Positions 57,658-64,000 of a DNA stretch of 64,000 nucleotides are shown one piece after another (positions within the stretch are counted from its first letter, which is position 1; the number at the start of each line of letters is the position of its first letter). The DNA comes from Chelatococcus composti (GTDB lineage Bacteria; Pseudomonadota; Alphaproteobacteria; Rhizobiales; Beijerinckiaceae). Where the stretch lies: NCBI RefSeq assembly GCF_014201415.1, contig NZ_JACHEH010000004.1, forward strand, positions 124,001 to 188,000, read 5' to 3'. The notes under the pieces are model-generated. The model worked only from the letters and a program-made list of their open reading frames with translations. It searched no databases and was not told where the DNA came from. The translations under genes and the position numbers were made by a program.

Positions 57658-58045
57658 GGGCGCCTTCTAGCCGAGTTCCCTGAGGAGGACCTTAACGGCG
57701 ACGGCCATGGCCGCCGGAAAGGCCACCAGCGGCAACGGGCCGGCAACCATGCCGCACGGCCGCAGAGCCTGCCGCACGATTGGCAACACCTGCAACACAG
57801 ATATGCGCGCCACCCCGGCAAGGATTCCGGCCCCGCAGACCGTCCAACGACCAACAAAACTGCAAACCGCGAAAATATTTTTCTCGATACACAAATAATT
57901 TATACGCTAGAAATAATAAATGAATGTGTAGGATTTTATTAAATTGTGATTTTATAATGAATTGCGAAAGAGATAATGGATGCTCCATGAATATGAATGA
58001 TAAGAATATCTTTTATTATAGCGTATTTCATAAAGCGAGGTTTTC
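57658..58045. other. AT-rich intergenic region upstream of the LysR gene
   Basis: 388 bases between the divergent nuclease and LysR genes. From about 57860 onward the sequence is very AT-rich for this chromosome, with runs such as AAATATTTTT, TTATTAAATTGTG and CTTTTATTATAG. The plus strand ends with GAGG six bases before the LysR ATG, a good ribosome binding site. A 27-codon hydrophobic frame on the minus strand (57667-57750) lacks a ribosome binding site and is not called. It is likely the LysR promoter and regulatory region. Confidence 0.55.
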
Positions 58046-58981
58046 ATGGACAAGCTGATGATGATGGCAGTATTTGCCCGCGTCGCGGCTAATGGCAGCT
58101 TTGCAGAAGCTGCACGGCATTTTCGCATTTCTCCGGCGGCTGCGACCAAGCACGTGCAGATGCTGGAAGAGTGGCTGGGTGCGCGGCTGCTCAACCGTAC
58201 GACGCGGCGCGTCAACCTGACGGAGGCCGGCGCGGAGTTCTACGCCCGCTGCGTGCCGATACTCGAGGAGGTCAACGACCTGCGCCATGGCGTCAGCTCC
58301 ATCCAGGAGCAGGTGAAGGGCACCTTGCGCATCAACGCGTCGATGACCTTTGGCGTGACCTATCTGATGCCCGTCATCGACGGCTTCCTGAGGGAGCACC
58401 CGGAAGTGCAGGTGGACCTCACCCTCAACGAGATGATTGTCGACATCATCGAGGAGGGCGTCGATCTCGCCGTCCGCATCGGACGGCTGAAGGACTCATC
58501 GTTCATCGCGCGCCGGCTCGCGCCCTGCCGCTTTGCCCTGTGCGCCGCCCCGGCCTATCTCGCCGAGCATGGAGAGCCCCTGCTGCCCGCCGACCTCGCC
58601 CAGCACTCCTGCCTCGACTACGCCTACCGGCAGAGCCAGTCGAACTGGACCTTCCAGGGGCCGGAGGGTGAGGAGAGCGTGCGCGTGCAGCCGCGCCTCA
58701 TCGTCAACAACAGCTTGATGCTGCGGGAAGCGGCGCTGCGCGGCCTCGGCATCATCCTGTCGCCGACATTTGTCGTCGGGCCTGAGATCGCGAACGGCAC
58801 ACTCGTGCCGCTGATGCCCGATTACACCCCGACGGATGCCGGCATCTACGCCGTCTACCCGCAGGCGCGCTACCTGCCGCTGAAGGTGCGGCTCTTCATC
58901 GACCGGCTGGTCAGCCACTTCGCCGGTGAGCCGGCGTGGGACCGCTGGCAGACGGAGCCTCAGCAGCGCGATGTCGCCTGA
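58046..58981 (+). CDS. LysR family transcriptional regulator
   Basis: A LysR-type regulator (311 aa). The N-terminal winged HTH reads MMAVFARVAANGSFAEAARHF and SPAAATKHVQMLEEWLGARL (recognition helix), with LNRTTRRVNLTEAGAEFY after it. The C-terminal PBP-like effector domain covers residues 90-300. It resembles the CrgA/DsdC-like cluster of regulators with the ISPAAATKHV variation instead of the common SQPAVS. Its target is not evident: the divergent gene is a nuclease 388 bases away and the downstream genes are convergent. Confidence 0.93.
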   Translation: MDKLMMMAVFARVAANGSFAEAARHFRISPAAATKHVQMLEEWLGARLLNRTTRRVNLTEAGAEFYARCVPILEEVNDLRHGVSSIQEQVKGTLRINASMTFGVTYLMPVIDGFLREHPEVQVDLTLNEMIVDIIEEGVDLAVRIGRLKDSSFIARRLAPCRFALCAAPAYLAEHGEPLLPADLAQHSCLDYAYRQSQSNWTFQGPEGEESVRVQPRLIVNNSLMLREAALRGLGIILSPTFVVGPEIANGTLVPLMPDYTPTDAGIYAVYPQARYLPLKVRLFIDRLVSHFAGEPAWDRWQTEPQQRDVA

Positions 58982-58997
58982 GGCTGCCGTGTCCGTG

Positions 58998-60050
58998 TCA
59001 CTGCAGGCGCTCGGGCCGCTCCCCCGTCTCCGCCGTGTCGACCTTTGCCTGGGCGAAGGTCGCCATGTCGTTGTGGCAGGCCACCGCCGCCTTGACGATG
59101 CCGGCAGCCAGCGCGGCGCCGGTCGCCTCGCCCAGGCGCATGCCGAGGTCGAGCACGGGCGTCAGGCCGAGCCTTTCGAGCACCTCGCCGTGAGCCCCCT
59201 CCGCGGAGCGGTGGCCGGCGAGGCAATGGGCGATGGATCGCGGGTCGATGGCGTGCAGGATGGCAGCCGCCGCCGTGACCACGTAACCGTCGAGAATGAC
59301 GGGGATGCGCTCAAGCCGCGCCGCCAGGATGGCACCGGCAATGGCCGCGACCTCGCGGCCACCCAGCCGGCGCAGGACCTCGAGCGGATCCCTGAGATGG
59401 CCGGCATGGGTGGCGAGGGCCTGTTCCACCACAGCCGCCTTGCGGGCGAGGCCGGCATCGTCGAGCCCGGTGCCGCGCCCTACCCAGTGCGTCGCCGGCC
59501 CGCCGTAGAGCGCAGCATAGATGGCGGCCGCGATGGTGGTGTTGCCGATGCCCATCTCGCCGAGGCACAGAAGATCGGTACCGCCGGCGATGGCCTCCAT
59601 GCCGAAGGCCATGGTGGCGACGCAGGCCTTCTCGTCGAAGGCGGCTTCGGTGGCGATGTCCCCGGTCGGCAGGTCGAGCGCCAGGTCGAAAACCTTGAAG
59701 CCGAGCTCGTAGGTGGCGCAGATCTGGTTGATGGCAGCCCCGCCCGCAGCGAAGTTCTCCAGCATCTGGCGGGTGACGCTCTGCGGATAGGGCGAGACGC
59801 CGTGTCGCACAACGCCGTGGTTTCCGGCGAAGACGCACACGAGCGGGCGCATCACGCTCGGGCGAGCCTTGCCCTGCCAGCCGGCCACCCAGGCGGCGAT
59901 CTCCTCCAGCCGGCCGAGCGAGCCCGGCGGCTTCGTCAGCTCCGCATTCCGGCGGCGCACGGCATCGATGGCCGCCTCATCGGCGTCGGGCAACATCGAA
60001 AAAAGCCGCCTCACGTCATCAAACGGTAGGCCGGTTGCCGTCGCATCCAT
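58998..60050 (-). CDS. cobT: Nicotinate-nucleotide-dimethylbenzimidazole phosphoribosyltransferase
   Basis: Cobalamin lower-ligand enzyme (350 aa) making alpha-ribazole 5'-phosphate from NaMN and dimethylbenzimidazole. Conserved pieces are LTKPPGSLGRLE near residue 40, VCVFAGNHGV, PYPQSVTRQML, LLCLGEMGIGNTT in the active site, and the C-terminal HRSAEGAHGEVL. The ATG at 60050 is preferred; a GTG one codon earlier is possible. It is divergent from cobS across about 80 bases, a usual pairing. Confidence 0.95.
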   Translation of the reverse strand: MDATATGLPFDDVRRLFSMLPDADEAAIDAVRRRNAELTKPPGSLGRLEEIAAWVAGWQGKARPSVMRPLVCVFAGNHGVVRHGVSPYPQSVTRQMLENFAAGGAAINQICATYELGFKVFDLALDLPTGDIATEAAFDEKACVATMAFGMEAIAGGTDLLCLGEMGIGNTTIAAAIYAALYGGPATHWVGRGTGLDDAGLARKAAVVEQALATHAGHLRDPLEVLRRLGGREVAAIAGAILAARLERIPVILDGYVVTAAAAILHAIDPRSIAHCLAGHRSAEGAHGEVLERLGLTPVLDLGMRLGEATGAALAAGIVKAAVACHNDMATFAQAKVDTAETGERPERLQ

Positions 60051-60138
60051 CACAATTCTCCACTATGTCGTTATGGCCGGCCAAGGGTCGCGGCTGTGAG
60101 GGCCCGGTGCTAATAGCACGCCGCGCGCCAAGGTGAAG

Positions 60139-61011
60139 ATGATGCAGGAAAACGAGAAGCCACCGGCGCAGGCGCGATCGGAAGCGGGCCCGGCGCTCGC
60201 CTTCCTTGCCGATGCGGCAGCGTGCCTGCGATTCTACTCCCGCCTGCCCGTGCCTGTCCTGCCTTTCGAGGCGGCGCCGCATGCCATGCCGGACTTTTCC
60301 CGCGTCGTCCGGGCCCTGCCGCTCGCAGGGGCCGCCATCGGCCTCGTCGGTGCCCTCGCCTTCCTGGTCGCGTCGGGCCTCGGCTTCGGGCCCTATCTTG
60401 CGGCCTGCGCCGCCCTCGCGGCCATTCTCGCCACGACAGGTGTCTTCCACGAGGACGGCCTCGCCGACACGGCCGACGGGCTATGGGGCGGCTCGACGCC
60501 GGAGCGGCGCCTCGAGATCATGCGCGACAGCCGCATCGGCTCCTACGGCGCGGCGGCGCTCACGCTTGACCTCATGATTCGTGTCGGCCTCATCGCCGCG
60601 CTTGCCGGGCGCATGTCCGCCCTCGCCACGGCTCTGGCCATCGTCACGGCCGGGGCCGTCTCGCGCACGGTGGGGTTGATGCCCTTCCTGCTGCTCACGC
60701 CCGCCCGCAGCGACGGCGCCTCGCACGCGGCCGGCCGGCCGACGGCGGCCGCCTTCGCCACAACGGCCGTTGGCTCGGCTCTCATTTCGTTCCTCCTGCT
60801 GCTGCCCGCCGGCTTCGGCCTTCTCGCCATCGTGCTCGCCCTCCTCCTCGCCGCCGGCGGCGGCGCGGGCGTGTCGCGCATCGCGCGCGCCAAGATCGGA
60901 GGGCATACGGGCGATATCGCCGGGGCGGCCCAGCAGGTGGGCGAAATCGCCTTCCTCGCCGGCCTCACCGCCCTCACGCCGCTGTCGCAAGCGGCGCTCG
61001 CCGCCTCGTGA
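60139..61011 (+). CDS. cobS: Adenosylcobinamide-GDP ribazoletransferase (cobalamin synthase)
   Basis: Polytopic membrane enzyme (290 aa) of the last steps of cobalamin synthesis, joining adenosylcobinamide-GDP and alpha-ribazole. The first helical part has LRFYSRLPVPVLPFE, the signature with acidic metal ligands is FHEDGLADTADGLWGG, and several membrane segments follow, with GHTGDIAGAAQQ near the end. The ATG at 60139 is preceded by AAGG; other in-frame starts are the GTG at 60133 and the ATG at 60142. It overlaps the following protease gene (GTGA). Confidence 0.94.
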   Translation: MMQENEKPPAQARSEAGPALAFLADAAACLRFYSRLPVPVLPFEAAPHAMPDFSRVVRALPLAGAAIGLVGALAFLVASGLGFGPYLAACAALAAILATTGVFHEDGLADTADGLWGGSTPERRLEIMRDSRIGSYGAAALTLDLMIRVGLIAALAGRMSALATALAIVTAGAVSRTVGLMPFLLLTPARSDGASHAAGRPTAAAFATTAVGSALISFLLLLPAGFGLLAIVLALLLAAGGGAGVSRIARAKIGGHTGDIAGAAQQVGEIAFLAGLTALTPLSQAALAAS

Positions 61012-61718
61012 GGCAGCCCATGCGCGGTTTCGTCGCCCTCGCCATCATCATCGCCGCCATCGCAGTGCTCGTCCTCTTCGGCGGTAACGAGACCATGCTC
61101 GGGCTGCGGCCGGACCTCATCGCCTCGCTCGCGGGGCTCGGGGCCGTCGGCATCATCGCCCTCGGCTGGGTGGCGCAGCACTTCCGCGGGCAGTGGACGC
61201 GCGCCCTGGAGGCCATGGCCTTCTGGCTGGCGATGATCGTCATGCTGGTGGGGGTCTATAGCTACCGCTTCGAGCTGCAGGGCCTTGCCAACCGCCTGCT
61301 CGGCGAGGTGGCGCCGGGCTATACCGTGACGCTCGCCGGCGGAGAGGTGCAGGTCACGCGCCAGGCGGGCGGCAGCTTCGTCATCGACGGGGCCGTCAAC
61401 GGCGTGCCGACGCGCTTCGTCCTCGACACCGGCGCCTCGGCAGTGGTGCTGACGAGCGAAGATGCGGCGCGCGCCGGCATCGATCCCGCGACACTTTTCT
61501 ACACGCAGCCGGTGTCGACGGCGAACGGCCGCACGATGGCGGCGGCCACCACCATACGCGAGCTCACCGTGGGCAGCATCACCGAGCGGAGCGTGCCCGC
61601 CCTCGTCGCCCGCGAGGGCAGCCTGTCGCAGAGCCTGCTCGGCATGACCTTTCTCGACCGGCTCGCCTCCTTCGAGGTGCGCGGCGACAGGCTGATCCTG
61701 CGCGGGCGCGGCGGGTGA
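61008..61718 (+). CDS. Retropepsin-like aspartic protease, membrane-anchored
   Basis: A 236-residue protein with three predicted N-terminal membrane helices (first 90 residues), then a periplasmic-side clan AA aspartic protease domain (TIGR02281-like). The active-site motif is FVLDTGASAVVLTSEDA (D-T-G-A) and the second family segment is SLLGMTFLDRLASFEV. The GTG at 61008 overlaps the stop of cobS (GTGA), suggesting coupled translation; an ATG at 61020 is the alternative. Single-domain proteases of this kind act as dimers. The link to cobalamin synthesis is positional only. Confidence 0.85.
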   Translation: MRQPMRGFVALAIIIAAIAVLVLFGGNETMLGLRPDLIASLAGLGAVGIIALGWVAQHFRGQWTRALEAMAFWLAMIVMLVGVYSYRFELQGLANRLLGEVAPGYTVTLAGGEVQVTRQAGGSFVIDGAVNGVPTRFVLDTGASAVVLTSEDAARAGIDPATLFYTQPVSTANGRTMAAATTIRELTVGSITERSVPALVAREGSLSQSLLGMTFLDRLASFEVRGDRLILRGRGG

Positions 61719-61721
61719 GGC

Positions 61722-62576
61722 TCAGGTCAGGAGGCTCCAGGCGAAGCGCGCACAGACGGCGAGGAGGAAGAGTCCGAAGGCCACTTCCAGCCGCCGCTTC
61801 GACAGCGAGTGGGCGAGACGGGCACCAATGGGCGCCGTGTAGATGCTCGTCGGCACGAAGAGCGCGAAGCCGATGAGGGAGACGTAGCCGAGCGCCATGG
61901 GAAACTGCAGGGCCGCGACATCCGGATATTCGGCGGCGCGCGGCCAGCCGGCGTAGACATAGCCGATGGCGCCGGGAATGGAGATGAGGACGCCGAGGCC
62001 CGAGGACGTCGCCACCGCCTGGTGGATCGGCCTGCCGTAGAAGGTCATGAACAGGCTCGACAGCTGTCCGCCGCCGATGCCCATCAGGGACGACAGCACG
62101 CCGATGAGGACGCCGTAGATGCGCATGACGAGCTTGCCGGGCACCTCCGTGCCGAAGCGCCAGCTGTCCTTGCCGAAGAGGAGCCGCACGGCCGAGATGC
62201 CGGCGACGAGGACGAAGACGGCCTTGAACAGGTCTGCCGGCGCGTAGCGGGCGATGAGGCTGCCGAGCGCCACGCCGGCGACGACCGGCACGGCCCAGAT
62301 GCGCACGATGGACATGTCGACCTTCCCCCGTGCGCGATGGGCGTTGAAAGAGCGGATCGAGGTCGGGATGATCACGGCGAGCGAGGTGCCGACGGCCAGC
62401 GGCATGCGCACCTCCTCCGGCACGCCCACCACACGGAAGAGCTCGTAGAGCACCGGCACCACCACGGCACCGCCGCCGACGCCGAAGACACCGGCCAGAA
62501 TACCCGTGAGCGCGCCGGCCGCCAGCAGCGCACCGGCGAGCATGACCAGATCGGATGTGGGAATGGCAGCGAACAT
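61722..62576 (-). CDS. TauE/SafE family sulfite exporter-like permease
   Basis: A 284-residue, eight-helix TauE/SafE (DUF81) membrane protein. Family features are LAGALLAAGALTGILAGVFGVGGGAVVVPVL near the N-terminus and the repeat LIGVLSSLMGIGGGQLSSLF in the middle, where Gly-rich helices repeat. Relatives export sulfite, sulfoacetate or other organosulfonates, but many have unknown substrate. It is convergent with the protease gene, with only three bases between the stops. Confidence 0.92.
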   Translation of the reverse strand: MFAAIPTSDLVMLAGALLAAGALTGILAGVFGVGGGAVVVPVLYELFRVVGVPEEVRMPLAVGTSLAVIIPTSIRSFNAHRARGKVDMSIVRIWAVPVVAGVALGSLIARYAPADLFKAVFVLVAGISAVRLLFGKDSWRFGTEVPGKLVMRIYGVLIGVLSSLMGIGGGQLSSLFMTFYGRPIHQAVATSSGLGVLISIPGAIGYVYAGWPRAAEYPDVAALQFPMALGYVSLIGFALFVPTSIYTAPIGARLAHSLSKRRLEVAFGLFLLAVCARFAWSLLT

Positions 62577-62662
62577 GAAGGCCCCCGCGGCAGGAGCCCA
62601 CTCGTGCGCGATAAGGGCGGCGAAGGCAAGCGCCGCTGCCGCATGGCCGGCCGGCGCCTGGC

Positions 62663-63112
62663 TCAGTCTGTTATGCCCTCGCGCCCCTCAAGCGTCACCA
62701 GCGTGGCCGTCATCACCGCGACGGTCTTGCGTCGCTCGCCATCGACAGCCTCCACGTCGGCCTGGGCCACGGTCAGCAGGCGCCCCGCGCGCACGACGCG
62801 CCCGTGCGCCTCGAGCCGCTGGCCGGCCGCGGGCGCGAGGAGATTGATCTTGAACTCGGCGGTGAGGACGCCTGCGCCTGGCGGCATCAGCGACAGGGCG
62901 GCATAGCCGCAGGCCGAATCAGCAATCGTCGAGACGACGCCGGCATGGACGAAACCGTGCTGCTGGCTGATGTGCGGCGCGACCGCGAGCTCGACCGTGG
63001 TCTCGCCCGGCGCAACGCGGGTGAGGCGCGCGCCGATGGTCTCCATCACGCTCTGCCTGGCGAAGCTGCGGCGCACGCGCGCCTCGAAATCCGGATCCTG
63101 CGGCTGGTGCAT
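62663..63112 (-). CDS. PaaI family hotdog-fold thioesterase
   Basis: A 149-residue acyl-CoA thioesterase-like protein. The hotdog signature is QHGFVHAGVVSTIADSACGYAA, and AEFKINLLAPAAGQRLEAHG follows, as in the PaaI group of phenylacetate or general thioesterases. The catalytic Asp is likely within ADSACG. Its stop is 87 bases before the TauE start, both on the minus strand, and it lies 92 bases after dusA. Confidence 0.9.
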   Translation of the reverse strand: MHQPQDPDFEARVRRSFARQSVMETIGARLTRVAPGETTVELAVAPHISQQHGFVHAGVVSTIADSACGYAALSLMPPGAGVLTAEFKINLLAPAAGQRLEAHGRVVRAGRLLTVAQADVEAVDGERRKTVAVMTATLVTLEGREGITD

Positions 63113-63204
63113 GCCCCGTTCCTTCCCCTCTCATTGTCGGGACCAGGCAAGGAAGGCCGCAAGCCAAAGGCGTGCAAAGCGCCCTTGGCTGTTGCGCACG
63201 CGCT

Positions 63205-64000
63205 TCAGGCGGCTTCCGCCTCGCGCCGCGCCATCTCCCGCCGCACGTGGGCAACCGCATCGACGATGACCTCCGGCCCCGCGCCGGGCTTGCAGGCTTC
63301 CGTCGCAAGGTGGCGGCGGAACAGGCGCGCGCCGGGCCGGCCCGGAAAGAGGCCAAGGATGTGCCGCGTGAGCTGGTTGAGGCGCACACCCTCCGAAAGC
63401 CTGCGCTCCACATAGGGCAGATAGGCCTCGACGACCGCAAAGGCGTCCCCAAGCGGTGCCGGCGTGCCGAAGAACAGCGGATCGACGCCGAGCAGGATCT
63501 CCGGGTTCTGGTAGGCCGCGCGGCCGAGCATGACGCCGTCGAGCGCCGGCCCTTCCGCCGGATACATCGCGGCCTGGGCCGCCTCCAGCGTCGCGAGACC
63601 GCCGTTGAGGACAATCGGCACATGCGGCAGGCGTGCCTTGAGGCGGTGGACGCGGTCGTAGTCGAGCGGCGGGATCTCCCTATTGTCCTTGGGAGAGAGG
63701 CCCTGCAGCCAGGCCTTGCGCGCATGGACGACGAGCCTATCCGCCCCGGCCGCGACGACGGCGTCAGCCAGCCTGTCGAGCGCCTCCTCCGGATCCTGAT
63801 CGTCAACACCGATGCGGCACTTGACGGTGACGGGAACATCGACCGCGTCCTTCATCGCCGCGACGCAGGCCCCCACCAGCTCCGGCTCGCGCATGAGGCA
63901 GGCACCGAAGCGCCCGTTCTGCACCCTGTCCGACGGGCAGCCGACGTTGAGGTTGATCTCGCGGTAGCCGAAGGCGGCGCAGATGCGCGCCGCTTCGGCT
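63205..64000 (-). CDS. dusA: tRNA-dihydrouridine synthase DusA, N-terminus beyond the window
   Basis: Flavin-dependent enzyme reducing uridine in the D loop of tRNA. The gene runs off the right edge; about 265 codons are present. The diagnostic motif is NLNVGCPSDRVQNGRFGACL, where the second Cys is the catalytic acid. After it come VTVKCRIGVDD, LVVHARKAWL, GLSPKDNREIPPLDY and the FMN phosphate loop region VLNGGL. The C-terminal helical domain includes the usual segment SEGVRLNQLTRHILGLF. The open frame continues to base 64000, so the true start lies to the right. Confidence 0.94.
   Translation of the reverse strand, partial: AEAARICAAFGYREINLNVGCPSDRVQNGRFGACLMREPELVGACVAAMKDAVDVPVTVKCRIGVDDQDPEEALDRLADAVVAAGADRLVVHARKAWLQGLSPKDNREIPPLDYDRVHRLKARLPHVPIVLNGGLATLEAAQAAMYPAEGPALDGVMLGRAAYQNPEILLGVDPLFFGTPAPLGDAFAVVEAYLPYVERRLSEGVRLNQLTRHILGLFPGRPGARLFRRHLATEACKPGAGPEVIVDAVAHVRREMARREAEAA

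Noticed and set aside
57667-57750. A 27-codon hydrophobic frame on the minus strand upstream of the nuclease gene
   Set aside because: It has no ribosome binding site and is part of a longer open frame. It could be a chance Ala/Leu/Val segment.
60051-60138. A cobalamin riboswitch between cobT and cobS
   Set aside because: The gap is only about 90 bases and contains no B12-box-like element; a class I riboswitch needs about 200 bases.

Overview
The window is a GC-rich, gene-dense stretch of a bacterial chromosome that looks alphaproteobacterial, most likely Hyphomicrobiales (Rhizobiales). Evidence for this is the linked infA-maf-yacG-tRNA-Phe group, pssA-psd next to an Atm1-type ABC exporter, a class II DAHP synthase, DUF2865 and DUF2059 proteins, an IF-1 beginning MSKEE, and the gor/DUF2059/rpiA/gph neighbourhood. 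I do not name a genus. There is no CRISPR array, insertion sequence, integrase, prophage or rRNA operon. Most of the window is ordinary core genome. The accessory parts are small islets.

Layout. 1-8.0 kb: end of a SIMPL-domain protein, a MATE exporter, a PaiB-like protein, tRNA-Phe, then a minus-strand run yacG-maf-infA-pssA-psd and an Atm1/HMT-type ABC exporter. 8-20.7 kb: LysM protein, LOG-family protein, the translationally coupled cysS-GNAT-cimA operon (minus), a secreted four-cysteine protein, CreA, a VOC protein, a MarR regulator, a DUF2865 protein, an ArsR-SRPBCC pair with two operator-like palindromes, and gltX. 20.8-25.4 kb: nadE, a DODA-type dioxygenase, dgkA and class II DAHP synthase. 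25.4-31.7 kb: DMT and MFS transporters, an AT-rich islet (27.86-29.07 kb) holding an unrecognised hydrophobic gene split by one in-frame TAG, gor and an orphan O-antigen-ligase-like gene. 31.9-35.1 kb: a tctCBA tricarboxylate transporter. 35.1-39.5 kb: DUF2059, rpiA, a secreted protein, gph, and a copper-delivery group SCO-PCuAC-DUF2946.

39.6-46.2 kb: tRNA-Val, an Ala-rich protein with a 9-bp-arm palindrome at its 5' end, an L,D-transpeptidase, DUF971, moaA, a SolA-like oxidase, a DMT transporter and a Bcr/CflA exporter. 46.4-51.3 kb: a TRAP transporter (dctQM) facing two tandem TakP-like binding-protein paralogues on the opposite strand. 51.4-56.0 kb: Mrp/ApbC, an amino-acid ABC transporter (binding protein plus two permeases, no ATPase nearby) and a beta-hydroxyacid dehydrogenase. 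56-64 kb: MBL hydrolase, a possible 23-codon ORF followed by a terminator, a nuclease, a LysR regulator behind an AT-rich leader, divergent cobT and cobS with a coupled retropepsin-like protease, a TauE/SafE permease, a thioesterase and dusA (cut by the window edge).

How it fits together: the core genes serve translation, phospholipid synthesis, NAD, cobalamin, molybdopterin, aromatic and branched-chain amino-acid precursors, glutathione redox and copper delivery to cytochrome oxidase. The accessory genes are mostly uptake systems for organic acids and amino acids and small-molecule exporters. The least explained items are the amber-interrupted gene of the AT-rich islet, the ArsR promoter in which the start codon lies inside an operator palindrome, the palindromes at 40.38 and 46.20 kb, and the ribosome-binding-site hairpin of the CreA gene.
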